The translations under genes were made by a program, and so were the position numbers. From Actinoplanes sichuanensis (GTDB lineage: Bacteria > Actinomycetota > Actinomycetes > Mycobacteriales > Micromonosporaceae), in NCBI RefSeq assembly GCF_033097365.1, contig NZ_AP028461.1, positions 4,464,001-4,528,000 of the forward strand: DNA of 64,000 nt. Reading direction: 5' to 3'. Position 1 is the first letter of the stretch, and each line of letters opens with the position of its first letter. Below the pieces are notes generated by a model that did no database searches, had not been told where the DNA came from, and worked only from the letters and a program-made list of their open reading frames with translations. Of this stretch, positions 1-8,658 are shown in pieces.

Positions 1-2
1 TC

Positions 3-212
3 ATGAAAGCACGTATCGGTGACCGCGTCGTGGTGGAGGCTCTCCGCCTCGGCGCGGAACGGCGTATCGGCATCATCACCGGCGTCGACCATCAGGACGG
101 CAGCCCGCCGTATCGGGTGCATTGGCTGAGCGACGGCCGTACCACCCTGTTCTACCCGGGCCCGGAGACCCACGTCGAACCCGGGCACGGAAAGCCGGGA
201 ACCGCGAACTGA
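3..212 (+). CDS. DUF1918 family small protein
   Basis: The 69-residue product starts MKARIGDRVVVE and carries the DUF1918 core DGSPPYRVHWLSDGR followed by YPGPETHVEP. The fold is a small SH3-like barrel with no established biochemical role. In M. tuberculosis a DUF1918 protein (Rv0569) belongs to the DosR dormancy regulon, which fits the stress-island context here. The start is two bases from the window edge, so its promoter is not visible. A DevR-like box lies downstream and belongs to the next gene. Confidence 0.85.
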   Translation: MKARIGDRVVVEALRLGAERRIGIITGVDHQDGSPPYRVHWLSDGRTTLFYPGPETHVEPGHGKPGTAN

Positions 213-279
213 CGAATCGGCGGCGGTACCCGACCGGACGGTCCGGCACCGCCGCCGGGCGCGGGCCTGGCGCACTGAC

Positions 280-293
280 GGGTCTTTCGGCCC
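280..293 (+). promoter_or_regulatory. DevR/DosR-like box upstream of DoxX-like gene
   Basis: The site reads GGGTCTTTCGGCCC, an imperfect palindrome of the type repeated through the island, about 90 bases upstream of the ATG at 381. It resembles the mycobacterial DosR box (GGGACTTTAGTCCC type). Binding is inferred from similarity and position only. Confidence 0.5.
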
Positions 294-380
294 GGTCTTC
301 TCGGGTCCAGCGGCACAGGTGACCATGCCGGGCTGCGGCGAATAGTCGGCCATAGACACCCGTCAGTCAAGGAGGACGCC

Positions 381-965
381 ATGACAGCCACCGGCCGCGA
401 CGCGGCCACCCACCTCGACCAGCCCCCGGCCCCCGGCACCGCACTCACCACGACGGCTGCCCGCTCGCTCGCCGTCCTGCGGATCTCGCTCGGATTCGTG
501 TTCCTCTGGGCCTTCCTCGACAAGACCTTCGGTTGGAACTACGCCACCCCCGCCGAACGCGCCTGGATCGAGGGCGGCTCCCCCACCAAAGGCTTCCTGT
601 CCGGCGTCGACGTCGGCCCGTTCGCCGGCTTCTTCAACGACATCGCCGGCCAGGCCTGGGCCGACTGGCTGTTCATGCTCGGCCTGCTCGGCATCGGCCT
701 GGCCCTGATCCTCGGCATCGGCATGCGCATCGCCGCCGGCGCCGCCGCCCTGATGATGATCCTGATGTGGTTCGCCGAGTTCCCGCCCGCCCAGACCGAC
801 AACGCCGGCGAGGCCACCCACTCCACCAACCCCTTCATCGACTATCACCTCGTCTATGCCCTAGGCGCCGTCGTCACCGCCCTCACCTACGCGGGGCACA
901 CCTGGGGCCTCGGACGCCAATGGGCGCACCTGCCGTTGGTGCAGCGCAACCCCTGGCTGATCTGA
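381..965 (+). CDS. DoxX-like membrane protein
   Basis: The 194-residue product has a polar N-terminus (about residues 1-30) and then four hydrophobic segments, the DoxX/TQO small-subunit-like arrangement. The first helix (LAVLRISLGFVFLWAFLDK) holds the typical R-x-x-x-G-x-x-F pattern; another is DWLFMLGLLGIGLALILGI. DoxX-like proteins sit in the cytoplasmic membrane and are linked to quinone or redox stress functions, but the activity of this one is unknown. An AGGAGG ribosome binding site lies 5-10 bases before the ATG. The DevR-like box at 280 suggests control with the dormancy genes. Confidence 0.75.
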   Translation: MTATGRDAATHLDQPPAPGTALTTTAARSLAVLRISLGFVFLWAFLDKTFGWNYATPAERAWIEGGSPTKGFLSGVDVGPFAGFFNDIAGQAWADWLFMLGLLGIGLALILGIGMRIAAGAAALMMILMWFAEFPPAQTDNAGEATHSTNPFIDYHLVYALGAVVTALTYAGHTWGLGRQWAHLPLVQRNPWLI

Positions 966-997
966 ACGACATCCAGCACGACACGCGGGCGGTCGCT

Positions 998-1185
998 TCA
1001 GCGGCCGCCCGATTCATGCCTGGTGACACGGACGGCGAGGTGTCGGACCATGTCCTCGACCCGGGCCGTCGCATCACCGAAGAGCATCGTGATGAGTTCG
1101 GCGGCCGGATACCGGGCTTGCGCGACCGCCGTCCCGTAGCCGGGCGTGATCACCACCGAGGTCGCGGCCCGCAGCAGGTCAGACC
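998..1185 (-). pseudogene. Remnant of NAD(P) transhydrogenase beta subunit (pntB)
   Basis: Read on the minus strand, this stretch gives SVVITPGYGTAVAQARYPAAEL, the NADP-binding motif of PntB, followed directly by TMLFGDATARVEDM, which matches the extreme C-terminus of PntB (LFGDAK..V). About 100 residues that normally separate these motifs are missing, and everything upstream of the first motif is absent. This is therefore the scar of an internally deleted, 5'-truncated pntB. No pntA remnant was seen. PntB normally forms the membrane and NADP-binding half of the proton-translocating transhydrogenase. Confidence 0.65.
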
Positions 1186-1250
1186 GTGACCTAAGGCCCT
1201 GCCACAGGCGGACGAGGAGCGCTGTCCTGGAATGGAATCTGGGAGGTGTC

Positions 1251-2663
1251 ATGGACCTTTACCCGCTGCGGGTGGAGGCGCGCCGCGACGAATCCCTGAG
1301 CCGCTGGCTCTGGCTCGTCAAATGGCTGCTGCTGCTCCCGCACTACCTCGCACTGGCAGTGCTCTGGACCGGCCTGGTGGTACTCACCCTGGTCGCCTAT
1401 CTGGCGGTGCTGTTCACCGGCCGCTACCCCGAGCCGATCCGCGCGTACAACCTGGGTGTTCTGCGCTGGACGTGGCGCGTCGGCTACTACGGCTATCAGG
1501 CGCTGGGAACCGACGCCTATCCGCCGTTCACCCTCGCCGACCACCCCGATCATCCGGCCCGGCTGCACCTGGACCCGCACGAGCCGCCGCCGCGGTGGCT
1601 GCCGCTGGTCGCATGGCTGTTCGCGGTGCCGCACCTGATCGTCCTCGGTGCCCTATACCGCACCACCGACACACCCGCCCCGTTCGGGCTCACCGCCGCG
1701 CTGCTGCTGATCGCCGGGCTCGCTCTGCTTTTCACCGGCCGCTACCCGGGTGGCCTGCACGATCTGCTCGTCGGCGTGGCCCGCTGGAACTTGCGCGTGG
1801 CCGCCTACCTGGTGCTGCTCGTGCCCCGCTACCCACCGTTGCGGCTGGACCAGGGTGGACCCGAGCCCGACCCGGCACCGGCCGGCCCGGTCGCGGCGCA
1901 ACCATCCCGGCCAGACCCGCATCCGCCGGTCGCCGGGCCGGTGACCGCCCTGGTCGCCGGGGTACTGCTGCTCCTGCCGGCCGTCGGTCTCGGTACCGGC
2001 GGCGTGATACTGCTGACGGTGGACGCCGCCCGCGACAGCGCCGGCTACGTGACCAGCCCGGTCCAGCGGCTGCAGACGTCGACGGCGGCGATCACCGCCG
2101 AACACGTGACGCTCACCGGCACCGGAGCCTGGACCCGCCAGACGGCCGATCTCGGTGAGCTGCGGCTCGAGGTGACCGCCCCGGCCGACCGGCCGGTCTT
2201 CGTCGGGATCGCGCCCCAATCGGCCGTCGACACCTGGCTCGCCGGCACCGCCCACGACGAACTGACCGGTTTCGCCTCCGGAGCCGCCCGATACGATCGG
2301 TCCGGCGGGCCGGTCCGCCCGGTCTCCGCACCGGCCGCTCAGCCGTTCTGGATCGCCCAGAGCACCGGCTCGGGTTCGACGACCCTGCAGTGGACGGCAG
2401 CGGACGGTGAATACGCCGTGGTCGTGGCGAACGTCACCGGCGCCGCCGGGGTCTCGGCCGATGTCCGTGGCGCCGCCCGGATCCCCGATCTCACCGGCCC
2501 GGGCAGCGGACTACTCGCCGCCGGTGTCCTGATCGGCCTGCTCGCGGTCGGCCTGATCGTCATCGGCGGGACGGGACTCGGCCGCCGGCACAGCGCACCC
2601 GTACCCGGCCCGCAGAACGGCCCGACACCCCGGCTGAATCCGCCGGTCACGACCGGCTCATGA
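1251..2663 (+). CDS. DUF4389 family membrane protein
   Basis: The 470-residue protein has two DUF4389 units: about residues 1-95 (SRWLWLVKWLLLLPHY ... LFTGRYPEPIRAYNLGVLRW) and about 110-195 (LPLVAWLFAVPHLIVLG ... LFTGRYPGGLHDLLVGVARW). Each unit contributes two membrane helices. A further helix at about 225-255, an extracytoplasmic region of about 170 residues and a C-terminal helix at about 415-440 follow. The ATG at 1251 is preferred over an upstream in-frame ATG because GGGAGG lies 5-10 bases before it and the family begins MDLYPLRVEA-like. Function is unknown. It precedes a cation ATPase by 49 bases and may be co-transcribed with it. Confidence 0.75.
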   Translation: MDLYPLRVEARRDESLSRWLWLVKWLLLLPHYLALAVLWTGLVVLTLVAYLAVLFTGRYPEPIRAYNLGVLRWTWRVGYYGYQALGTDAYPPFTLADHPDHPARLHLDPHEPPPRWLPLVAWLFAVPHLIVLGALYRTTDTPAPFGLTAALLLIAGLALLFTGRYPGGLHDLLVGVARWNLRVAAYLVLLVPRYPPLRLDQGGPEPDPAPAGPVAAQPSRPDPHPPVAGPVTALVAGVLLLLPAVGLGTGGVILLTVDAARDSAGYVTSPVQRLQTSTAAITAEHVTLTGTGAWTRQTADLGELRLEVTAPADRPVFVGIAPQSAVDTWLAGTAHDELTGFASGAARYDRSGGPVRPVSAPAAQPFWIAQSTGSGSTTLQWTAADGEYAVVVANVTGAAGVSADVRGAARIPDLTGPGSGLLAAGVLIGLLAVGLIVIGGTGLGRRHSAPVPGPQNGPTPRLNPPVTTGS

Positions 2664-2712
2664 GAGCAGGAGCGGGTACGGCCATCGTGAACGGCTGGAA
2701 AGGACAGCGGAA

Positions 2713-5235
2713 ATGACTCTCCCGGTCATGTCGGCAGCATCCGCGGCGCGGGGTCTGTCCACTGCCGAAGCGACCAGACGCCTTGCCGAGGACGGTCCGA
2801 ATCTGGTGGCCGCTCCCCCACCCCGCGGTGTCGTCCGCCGGGTCGGCCGTCAACTGGCCGATCCGCTGGTGGCGCTGCTGCTGGCCGCCGGAGTGGTGAC
2901 AGCCGCCCTCGGCGACGTTCCGGACACACTGATCATCCTGCTGGTGGTCGTCGTGAACACGGTGATCGGGGTGGCGCAGGAGGTGCGTGCCGACGCGGCC
3001 ATCGCCGCCCTCGACCGGCTGGCCGCCCCGGTGGCCCGGGTCGTCCGCGACGGCCGTGACCAGGTCGTTCCGGCGTCCGACCTGGTACGCGGCGACCACG
3101 TCCGGCTGGAGGCGGGCGACGTGGTGCCCGCCGACCTGCGGCTCACCGAGGCTCAGCGGGCGACGTTCGACGAATCCGCGCTGACCGGCGAATCGGTGCC
3201 GGTGCCCCGGAGCACGTCGGAGCCGGCCGGTGCGGGAACCGTGCTGGCCGGTGGGCGCGCCGCGGGAACGGTGGTGGCCACCGGGCCGGACAGTGCGCTC
3301 GGCCGGATCTCCGAACTGGTGTCGCGTACCCGGCCCGGTCCCACCCCGTTGCAGCGCCGCATCACCGCCCTGGGCCGGGTGCTGGGCGTGACCGCGGTGG
3401 TGGTGTCGGCGCTGGTGTTCGCGGCCGGGGTGCTGGCCGGCCAGCCGGTGGCGCGGATGGCGATCACCGCGGTGAGTCTGGTCGTCGCCGCCGTCCCGGA
3501 GAGCCTGCCGGCCGTCGTCACTCTCGCCCTGGCGCTCGGCGCTCACCGGATGGCCCGGATCAGCGCGATTCCACGTCGGCTGCACGCGGTGGAGACCTTG
3601 GGCTCGGTCACGGTGATCGCCTCGGACAAGACCGGGACGCTCACCGAGAACCGGATGTCGGTGCAGTGCGCGATCACCGCGGACGGATCCCGTCACACGG
3701 TCCGCGGCACCGGCTACGACCCGGCGGGACAGGTCGACGGGCCGGGCGGCGAGCCGCTGCGGGCGCTGGCTCGTGCCGGGGCGCTCTGCAACGACGCCGC
3801 GCTGCTGCCACCGGACGACGACCGCCCGGACTGGGCGGCGGCCGGTGATCCGATGGAGGCCGCCCTGCTCACCTTCGCCGGCCGCTGCGGCCTGGACGTC
3901 GACGCTGAACGTGCCGCCGCGCCCCGGGTCGCCGAGCACCCGTTCGACCAGGACAGCCGCCGGATGGTCACGGTCCACCGGCTCCCGGCCGGCGGCTTCC
4001 TGGTGGTCTGCAAAGGCGCCCCGGAGGCGGTGCTGGATCCGCAGACCGACGCTGCCCTGGTGGCCGCCGCGGCGGAACTCGCCGCCGACGGGCTGCGGGT
4101 GCTCGCGGTGGCCACCGCCGTCGGCGACCACCAACCCGATCCGGCGGTACCGCCGACGCTGCACGCGGTGGGACTCGTCGGCATCGGGGACCCGTTGCGG
4201 GCCACCGCGCGCGACACCGCCGAGGCGTTCCGGCGGGCCGGCGTACAGCTGCTGCTGATCACCGGTGACCATCCGCAGACCGCGACCGCCATCGGGCGCC
4301 GGTTGGGCATCCTCGGCCCGGGCGACGTCGTCGCCCACGGCGACCAGGACGACCTGCGGGGTACGGATCTCGCGCACGCCCGGGTGTACGCGCGCACCCA
4401 GCCGGAGCAGAAACTCGACATCATCCGCGCGTTGCAACAGCGCGGTGAGGTTGTCGCGATGACCGGCGACGGGGTCAACGACGCGCCCGCCCTGCGCCGC
4501 GCCGACATCGGCGTCGCGATGGGCGGCGGCACCGAGGTCGCCCGGCAGGCCGCCGAGTTGGTCCTGGTGGACGACAACCTGGGCACCGTGGCGGACGCGA
4601 TCGGTGAGGGCCGCCGCATCTACGACAACATCCGCCGTTTCCTGCGCTACGCGCTGTCCGGCGGCGCGGCGGAACTGCTGGTGATGCTCGCCGGCCCGCT
4701 GCTGGGCATGCCGCTGGCGCTGCTGCCGGCCCAGCTGCTGTGGATCAATCTGCTCACCCACGGCGTTCCGGGCGTCGCGCTCGGCGCCGAACCGGCCGAA
4801 GCCGACGTGCTGCGCCGGCCTCCACGCTCACCGCAGGAGTCGGTGCTCGGTGGGGGCCTGCTGCGTGGCGTGCTGACCGGGGCCGGTCTGTTGGCCGCCG
4901 TCACGTTGGCCGCCGGGGTCGTCGCCCAGCAGACCGGCCGGCCCTGGCAGTCGGTGATGTTCCTGGTTCTCGGGCTCGCCCAACTGGGGGTGGCCCTGGC
5001 GGTGCGGGCGAAGGCCACGCCGGGTACACCCCGCAACCGGATGCTGCCGGCCGCCGTGGCGGTCTGTCTGCTGTTGCAGTTCGCCGGCGTGCTGGTCGAA
5101 CCACTGCGGCTGCTGCTGGGCACCGAACCTCTGGACGTGGTGACGATCGTGGCCTGCCTCGCCGTCGCCGCGATTCCCGGCGTGGCACTGCGGCTGTGGA
5201 CTCGCGTGGTGGCCGGCCGAGAGGGTGACGGGTGA
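2713..5235 (+). CDS. P-type cation-transporting ATPase (P2A-like)
   Basis: The 840-residue protein has the full P2-ATPase layout: cation ATPase N-terminal domain (about 1-65), actuator domain with LTGES at 157-161, PESLP membrane motif in TM4, phosphorylation motif [12 protein letters not shown] with Asp305, nucleotide-binding domain, and hinge TGDGVNDAP at 584-592. It ends with the C-terminal cation ATPase helices. It most resembles calcium/manganese-type P2A pumps; in M. tuberculosis the P2 ATPase CtpF is a DosR-regulon member. The transported ion cannot be read from the sequence with confidence. A GC-rich hairpin follows the stop. Confidence 0.88.
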   Translation: MTLPVMSAASAARGLSTAEATRRLAEDGPNLVAAPPPRGVVRRVGRQLADPLVALLLAAGVVTAALGDVPDTLIILLVVVVNTVIGVAQEVRADAAIAALDRLAAPVARVVRDGRDQVVPASDLVRGDHVRLEAGDVVPADLRLTEAQRATFDESALTGESVPVPRSTSEPAGAGTVLAGGRAAGTVVATGPDSALGRISELVSRTRPGPTPLQRRITALGRVLGVTAVVVSALVFAAGVLAGQPVARMAITAVSLVVAAVPESLPAVVTLALALGAHRMARISAIPRRLHAVETLGSVTVIASDKTGTLTENRMSVQCAITADGSRHTVRGTGYDPAGQVDGPGGEPLRALARAGALCNDAALLPPDDDRPDWAAAGDPMEAALLTFAGRCGLDVDAERAAAPRVAEHPFDQDSRRMVTVHRLPAGGFLVVCKGAPEAVLDPQTDAALVAAAAELAADGLRVLAVATAVGDHQPDPAVPPTLHAVGLVGIGDPLRATARDTAEAFRRAGVQLLLITGDHPQTATAIGRRLGILGPGDVVAHGDQDDLRGTDLAHARVYARTQPEQKLDIIRALQQRGEVVAMTGDGVNDAPALRRADIGVAMGGGTEVARQAAELVLVDDNLGTVADAIGEGRRIYDNIRRFLRYALSGGAAELLVMLAGPLLGMPLALLPAQLLWINLLTHGVPGVALGAEPAEADVLRRPPRSPQESVLGGGLLRGVLTGAGLLAAVTLAAGVVAQQTGRPWQSVMFLVLGLAQLGVALAVRAKATPGTPRNRMLPAAVAVCLLLQFAGVLVEPLRLLLGTEPLDVVTIVACLAVAAIPGVALRLWTRVVAGREGDG

Positions 5236-5273
5236 CCGCCGGTCCCCGGAACCGCGTCTTACCGTCGATCGGT

Positions 5274-5305
5274 CTCCCGGTGCGGGCTCACGCCCGCGCC
5301 GGGAG
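5274..5305 (+). terminator. GC-rich hairpin after cation ATPase
   Basis: CTCCCGGTGCGGGC at 5274-5287 pairs with GCCCGCGCCGGGAG at 5292-5305, leaving a four-base loop and one G-T pair. It lies between the ATPase stop and the ABC transporter start. No U-tract is present, as is common in actinobacteria. Confidence 0.6.
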
Positions 5306-5373
5306 GCCGAAGGTACGCCGGGACGGGCCGTCGGTCACTACCGTGTGCCGCCGCAGCGGATGACGCTGGGACT

Positions 5374-6279
5374 ATGACGGCCATCGAAGTCGCTGATCTC
5401 TCCCGGGCGTATGGTCCGGTCCGCGCCGTCGACCAGATCAGCTTCACGGTCCACGACGGGGAGATCTTCGCGCTGCTCGGGCCCAACGGTGCCGGCAAGA
5501 CCACCACGGTCGAGATCCTGGAGGGCTACCGGACCCGCGACGCGGGCACCGTACGGGTTCTCGGTACCGACCCCGCGACCGGCGGTTCGGCCTTTCGCGC
5601 ACGCATCGGTGTGGTACTGCAGTCGGCCGGCTTCGAGGAGGAGTTCACGGTCCTCGAACTCCTCCGGCTCCAGACCCGCCTGTATCCCAAGGGCCACAAC
5701 CCCGACGAGCTGATCACCCTGGTCGGACTGGCCGACAAAAGGACCACCCGGGTGAAAGGACTCTCCGGCGGGCAACGGCGCCGCCTGGACCTGGCGCTGG
5801 GCCTGGCCGGAGCGCCCGACCTGCTCTTCCTCGACGAACCCACCACCGGGTTCGACCCCGCCGCCCGCCACCACGCCTGGGACCTCATCGCGAGCCTGCG
5901 CGACCGGGGCACCACGATCCTGCTGACCACCCACTACCTGGAGGAGGCACAACGGCTCGCCGACCGGGTCGCCGTCATGCGCGACGGGCGGCTGGCCGCC
6001 GTCGGCGCACCCGACGAGTTGCGGGCCGGTTGCGACCTGCCGACCGACATCGGTTTCGATCTGCCGGCCGGGCTCACCATCACCGACCTGCCCACGCTGA
6101 GCGCACCACCCTCGACGACACGGCAACAGGTACGGGTGCGCTCGCGTGCGCCGGTCGAGGACGCCTGGATACTCACCGGCTGGGCCCGGAGCCGCGGCGT
6201 CTGCCTGCACGACTTCACGGTCGCCCCACCGACCCTGGAAGACGCCTACCTGGCGTTGACCCGAGACGAGTCCCGATGA
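5374..6279 (+). CDS. ABC transporter ATP-binding protein, drug-exporter type
   Basis: This 301-residue ATPase has Walker A GPNGAGKTT at 36-44, signature LSGGQRRRLDLALGL, Walker B LLFLDEPTTGFDP and the downstream H-loop (LLTTHYLEE). The C-terminal about 70 residues match the accessory region of DrrA/CcmA-type subunits. It would drive the two-domain permease encoded next, whose ATG overlaps this stop codon (ATGA), so the pair is translationally coupled. A truncated paralogue of the pair lies at 34934-35445. Substrate is unknown. Confidence 0.88.
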   Translation: MTAIEVADLSRAYGPVRAVDQISFTVHDGEIFALLGPNGAGKTTTVEILEGYRTRDAGTVRVLGTDPATGGSAFRARIGVVLQSAGFEEEFTVLELLRLQTRLYPKGHNPDELITLVGLADKRTTRVKGLSGGQRRRLDLALGLAGAPDLLFLDEPTTGFDPAARHHAWDLIASLRDRGTTILLTTHYLEEAQRLADRVAVMRDGRLAAVGAPDELRAGCDLPTDIGFDLPAGLTITDLPTLSAPPSTTRQQVRVRSRAPVEDAWILTGWARSRGVCLHDFTVAPPTLEDAYLALTRDESR

Positions 6280-7877
6280 ACGGCCAAGGCACCGCCGTAG
6301 CCCTGTGGGCGCTCACCGGGCACGCCGTACGGGCCTTCTTCCGCAACCCGATGGCGGCGTTCTTCACCCTGGCCTTCCCACTGACCTTCCTGATCATCGT
6401 GGCGTCGATCGTCGGCGATCAAGACGCCGGAGGCGTTCCGATCGCCCAGTACCTGGTGGCGCCGTTCGCGGTGTTCGGCGTGGCGCAGGCATCGTTCGTC
6501 CTGATCGCCGTCGACACCGCGGCGCTGCGCGACCGGGGCGTGCTGCTGCGGCTGCGCGCGGCCCCGGTGCCACCCTGGACCGTGCCGGCCGCACGGGTGG
6601 GCGCGTCACTGGCCGCCTCCGGACTGGCGGTCGTGCTGCTCACCGTAGTGGGAGTGTTGGGCTACGACGTGCAGATCATCTGGCGCAAGGTGCCGGCACT
6701 GCTGGTGACACTGGTGCTGGGCATCGCCTGCTGCGCCGCCCTCGGCCTGGCGCTGGCCGCCTCGACCCGTACCGTCCTGGCCGCGCAGACTCTCGCACAG
6801 GGACTGCTGATCAGCCTGGCCTTCATCTCCGACGTGTTCATCGTCGGCGCCGCCCTGCCCCGCTGGCTCGACGTCCTCGGGTCGCTGCTGCCGTTGAAGC
6901 ACTTCGCCCTGGCGCTGGCCGCGACGTTCGAGCCCACGGCCGGATCCGGTTTCGCCCCCATGCACCTGGCCGTGCTCGCGGCGTGGACGGTCGTCGGGAT
7001 GCTGGTGGCACGTGCCCGCTTCTCCTGGCAGCCGGCCGGCGGATCCACCGCCCCCGCGGGCACCACCGCAACAGACGACCCGGGACCGGTACGCCTGTCA
7101 CCGCCCTCGGCGCACCGTGGTCCGGTGCGGTCCCCGCTGGCCGGGCAGATCGGATACGCCCTGCTCGGACTGCGACGTGATCCGCTGTCGGTGTTCTTCT
7201 CGATCGTCTTCCCGGCGCTGCTGCTGGTGCTGTTTCCCACCGTGTTCGGTGACGGCCAGGTGCACGGGATGGCGATGGCCCAGTACCTGCTGGCCGGGAT
7301 GATCGCCTACACCGCGGCACTCACCGCCTTCGTGGACATGCCGGAGTCCGTCGTCGGCGCCCGCGCCGCCGGGGTGCTCAAGCGGCTGCGCGGCACCCCC
7401 TTACCGCCACGCTGGTACTTCACCGGCCGGGTCACGGCTGCCCTGATCGTCACGGTGTTCGCGGCCGGCCTGCTGATCGTCGTCGGTACCGGTCTGCTGG
7501 GCGTGCACCTGCCGGCCACGCGGATCCCGGCGCTGCTGTTGGCGATCACGACCGGCTCGCTGTGCTTCGGTGCCCTCGGCCTGGCGATCGCGGCCCTCAT
7601 GCCGGAAGCCCGCTCGGTGCTCGCCGTCACCCTCGGCACGCTGCTGCCGCTCTGCTTCGTCTCGGAGATCTTCGTCGTCGGGGATCGGCCCCTGCCCGGC
7701 TGGCTGACCACCGTCGCCGACGTGTTCCCGCTGCGCCATCTGCTCCGCGCGGTGCTGACCGCGACCGATCCGGCGGTCACCGGAGCCGGGGTGGCGGCCG
7801 GGCAGCTGGGCATTCTGCTGGCGTGGACCGTGCCGGCGCTGGCGGTGCTGTGGCTACGCCGGGCCGCACTGACCTGA
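6276..7877 (+). CDS. ABC-2 type permease, tandem two-domain
   Basis: The 533-residue protein contains two ABC-2 membrane domains in tandem (about 1-250 and 290-533). Each has six hydrophobic segments and the repeated motif ISDVFIVG in the first half versus VSEIFVVG in the second. A proline- and threonine-rich linker (about 250-285) joins them, so one polypeptide supplies the usual two permease subunits. The start at 6276 overlaps the stop of the ATP-binding gene. The first half is closely similar to the remnant at 34975-35445. Confidence 0.85.
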   Translation: MNGQGTAVALWALTGHAVRAFFRNPMAAFFTLAFPLTFLIIVASIVGDQDAGGVPIAQYLVAPFAVFGVAQASFVLIAVDTAALRDRGVLLRLRAAPVPPWTVPAARVGASLAASGLAVVLLTVVGVLGYDVQIIWRKVPALLVTLVLGIACCAALGLALAASTRTVLAAQTLAQGLLISLAFISDVFIVGAALPRWLDVLGSLLPLKHFALALAATFEPTAGSGFAPMHLAVLAAWTVVGMLVARARFSWQPAGGSTAPAGTTATDDPGPVRLSPPSAHRGPVRSPLAGQIGYALLGLRRDPLSVFFSIVFPALLLVLFPTVFGDGQVHGMAMAQYLLAGMIAYTAALTAFVDMPESVVGARAAGVLKRLRGTPLPPRWYFTGRVTAALIVTVFAAGLLIVVGTGLLGVHLPATRIPALLLAITTGSLCFGALGLAIAALMPEARSVLAVTLGTLLPLCFVSEIFVVGDRPLPGWLTTVADVFPLRHLLRAVLTATDPAVTGAGVAAGQLGILLAWTVPALAVLWLRRAALT

Positions 7878-7959
7878 CGGGACCGGACACGGGTCCTACG
7901 CCCCTGCCCGGCCCGTGCACCCGCGAGCACAGTCGACAGTGACAGGAAAGGTGATCGCC

Positions 7960-8133
7960 ATGACCGTCATCTGGCTGATCGTCTGGCTGGTCCAGGGCAC
8001 TCCCCCGGTCGCCTCCTGGGGGCCCTGGAACGGCTGGGGCATCGCACTGTTCGTCTGCCTCGCCACCGACCTGATCGGTGCTCTCGGCCGGAACTCCGGT
8101 TCCCGTCCACTGCGCCGGAACCGACACTCGTGA
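7960..8133 (+). CDS. Small membrane protein, unknown
   Basis: The 57-residue product has two hydrophobic stretches, MTVIWLIVWLVQG and WGIALFVCLATDLIGALG, separated by a Pro/Trp-rich loop, and a basic C-terminus. The ATG at 7960 is preceded by AGGAAAG with good spacing. It lies 12 bases before a PPOX gene and is probably co-transcribed with it. No family is recognised. Confidence 0.55.
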   Translation: MTVIWLIVWLVQGTPPVASWGPWNGWGIALFVCLATDLIGALGRNSGSRPLRRNRHS

Positions 8134-8145
8134 AGGAGGTTTCCG

Positions 8146-8649
8146 ATGTCCATCGGCACCCGCCTACGGCACCACGACACGCACCCCACCCTGACCGCCG
8201 ACGACGTCTGGGCGGCGGTGTCGCACGCATCGTTCGCCGTGCTCAGCCACGTCACCCCGGCCGGTGCACCCCGCTCCAGCGGCGTCGTCTACGCCGTCAC
8301 CGGCGACCGCATGTACGTGGTCGTCGCCGCCGACGGCTGGAAGGCCCGGCACATCGGCGCCGAAGCGACGGTCGCGGTGACCGTCCCGGTACGCCGCGGC
8401 GGGCTACTGGCCCTGCTCATGCCCATCCCACCGGCGACCATCAGCTTCCCTGCCGTCGCGACCGCCCACCCGGCGCAGATCATCGACCGCCTTCCCGGGC
8501 TGGCCCGGATCCTGCCGCCGGAACGGCGCACCGCCTGCACGGTCTTGGAGATCCGTCCCACCGGCCATTACGTGACCTACGGACTCGGCGTGCCGCTCAT
8601 GACGATGCGCGACACCGAACGCGCCCGCGCCCGAGTAGCGGTGGACTGA
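8146..8649 (+). CDS. Pyridoxamine 5'-phosphate oxidase (PPOX) family protein
   Basis: The 167-residue protein shows the split-barrel flavin/F420-binding fold expected of PPOX-type proteins: SFAVLSHVTPAGAPRSSGVVYAV near the N-terminus, then VVVAADGWKARHI and VAVTVPV. Family members bind FMN, F420 or heme; M. tuberculosis places PPOX-like proteins (for example Rv0080, Rv3129) in the DosR regulon. A strong GAAGGAGGT ribosome binding site precedes the ATG. The exact cofactor and substrate are unknown. Confidence 0.72.
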   Translation: MSIGTRLRHHDTHPTLTADDVWAAVSHASFAVLSHVTPAGAPRSSGVVYAVTGDRMYVVVAADGWKARHIGAEATVAVTVPVRRGGLLALLMPIPPATISFPAVATAHPAQIIDRLPGLARILPPERRTACTVLEIRPTGHYVTYGLGVPLMTMRDTERARARVAVD

Positions 8650-8658
8650 GCCACCGCC

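Noticed and set aside
1186..1199. GTGACCTAAGGCCC before the DUF4389 gene as a DevR-like box
   Set aside because: Only the right half matches; the site also lies within or beside the pntB scar.
2647..4761. A 704-codon open frame antisense to the cation ATPase
   Set aside because: High GC third positions create long antisense frames; composition is His/Gln/Arg-rich low complexity with no motif, while the plus-strand ATPase is certain.
5325..5338. GGGCCGTCGGTCAC before the ABC transporter as a DevR-like box
   Set aside because: The right half does not match GGCCC and the distance to the start is short; too weak to list.
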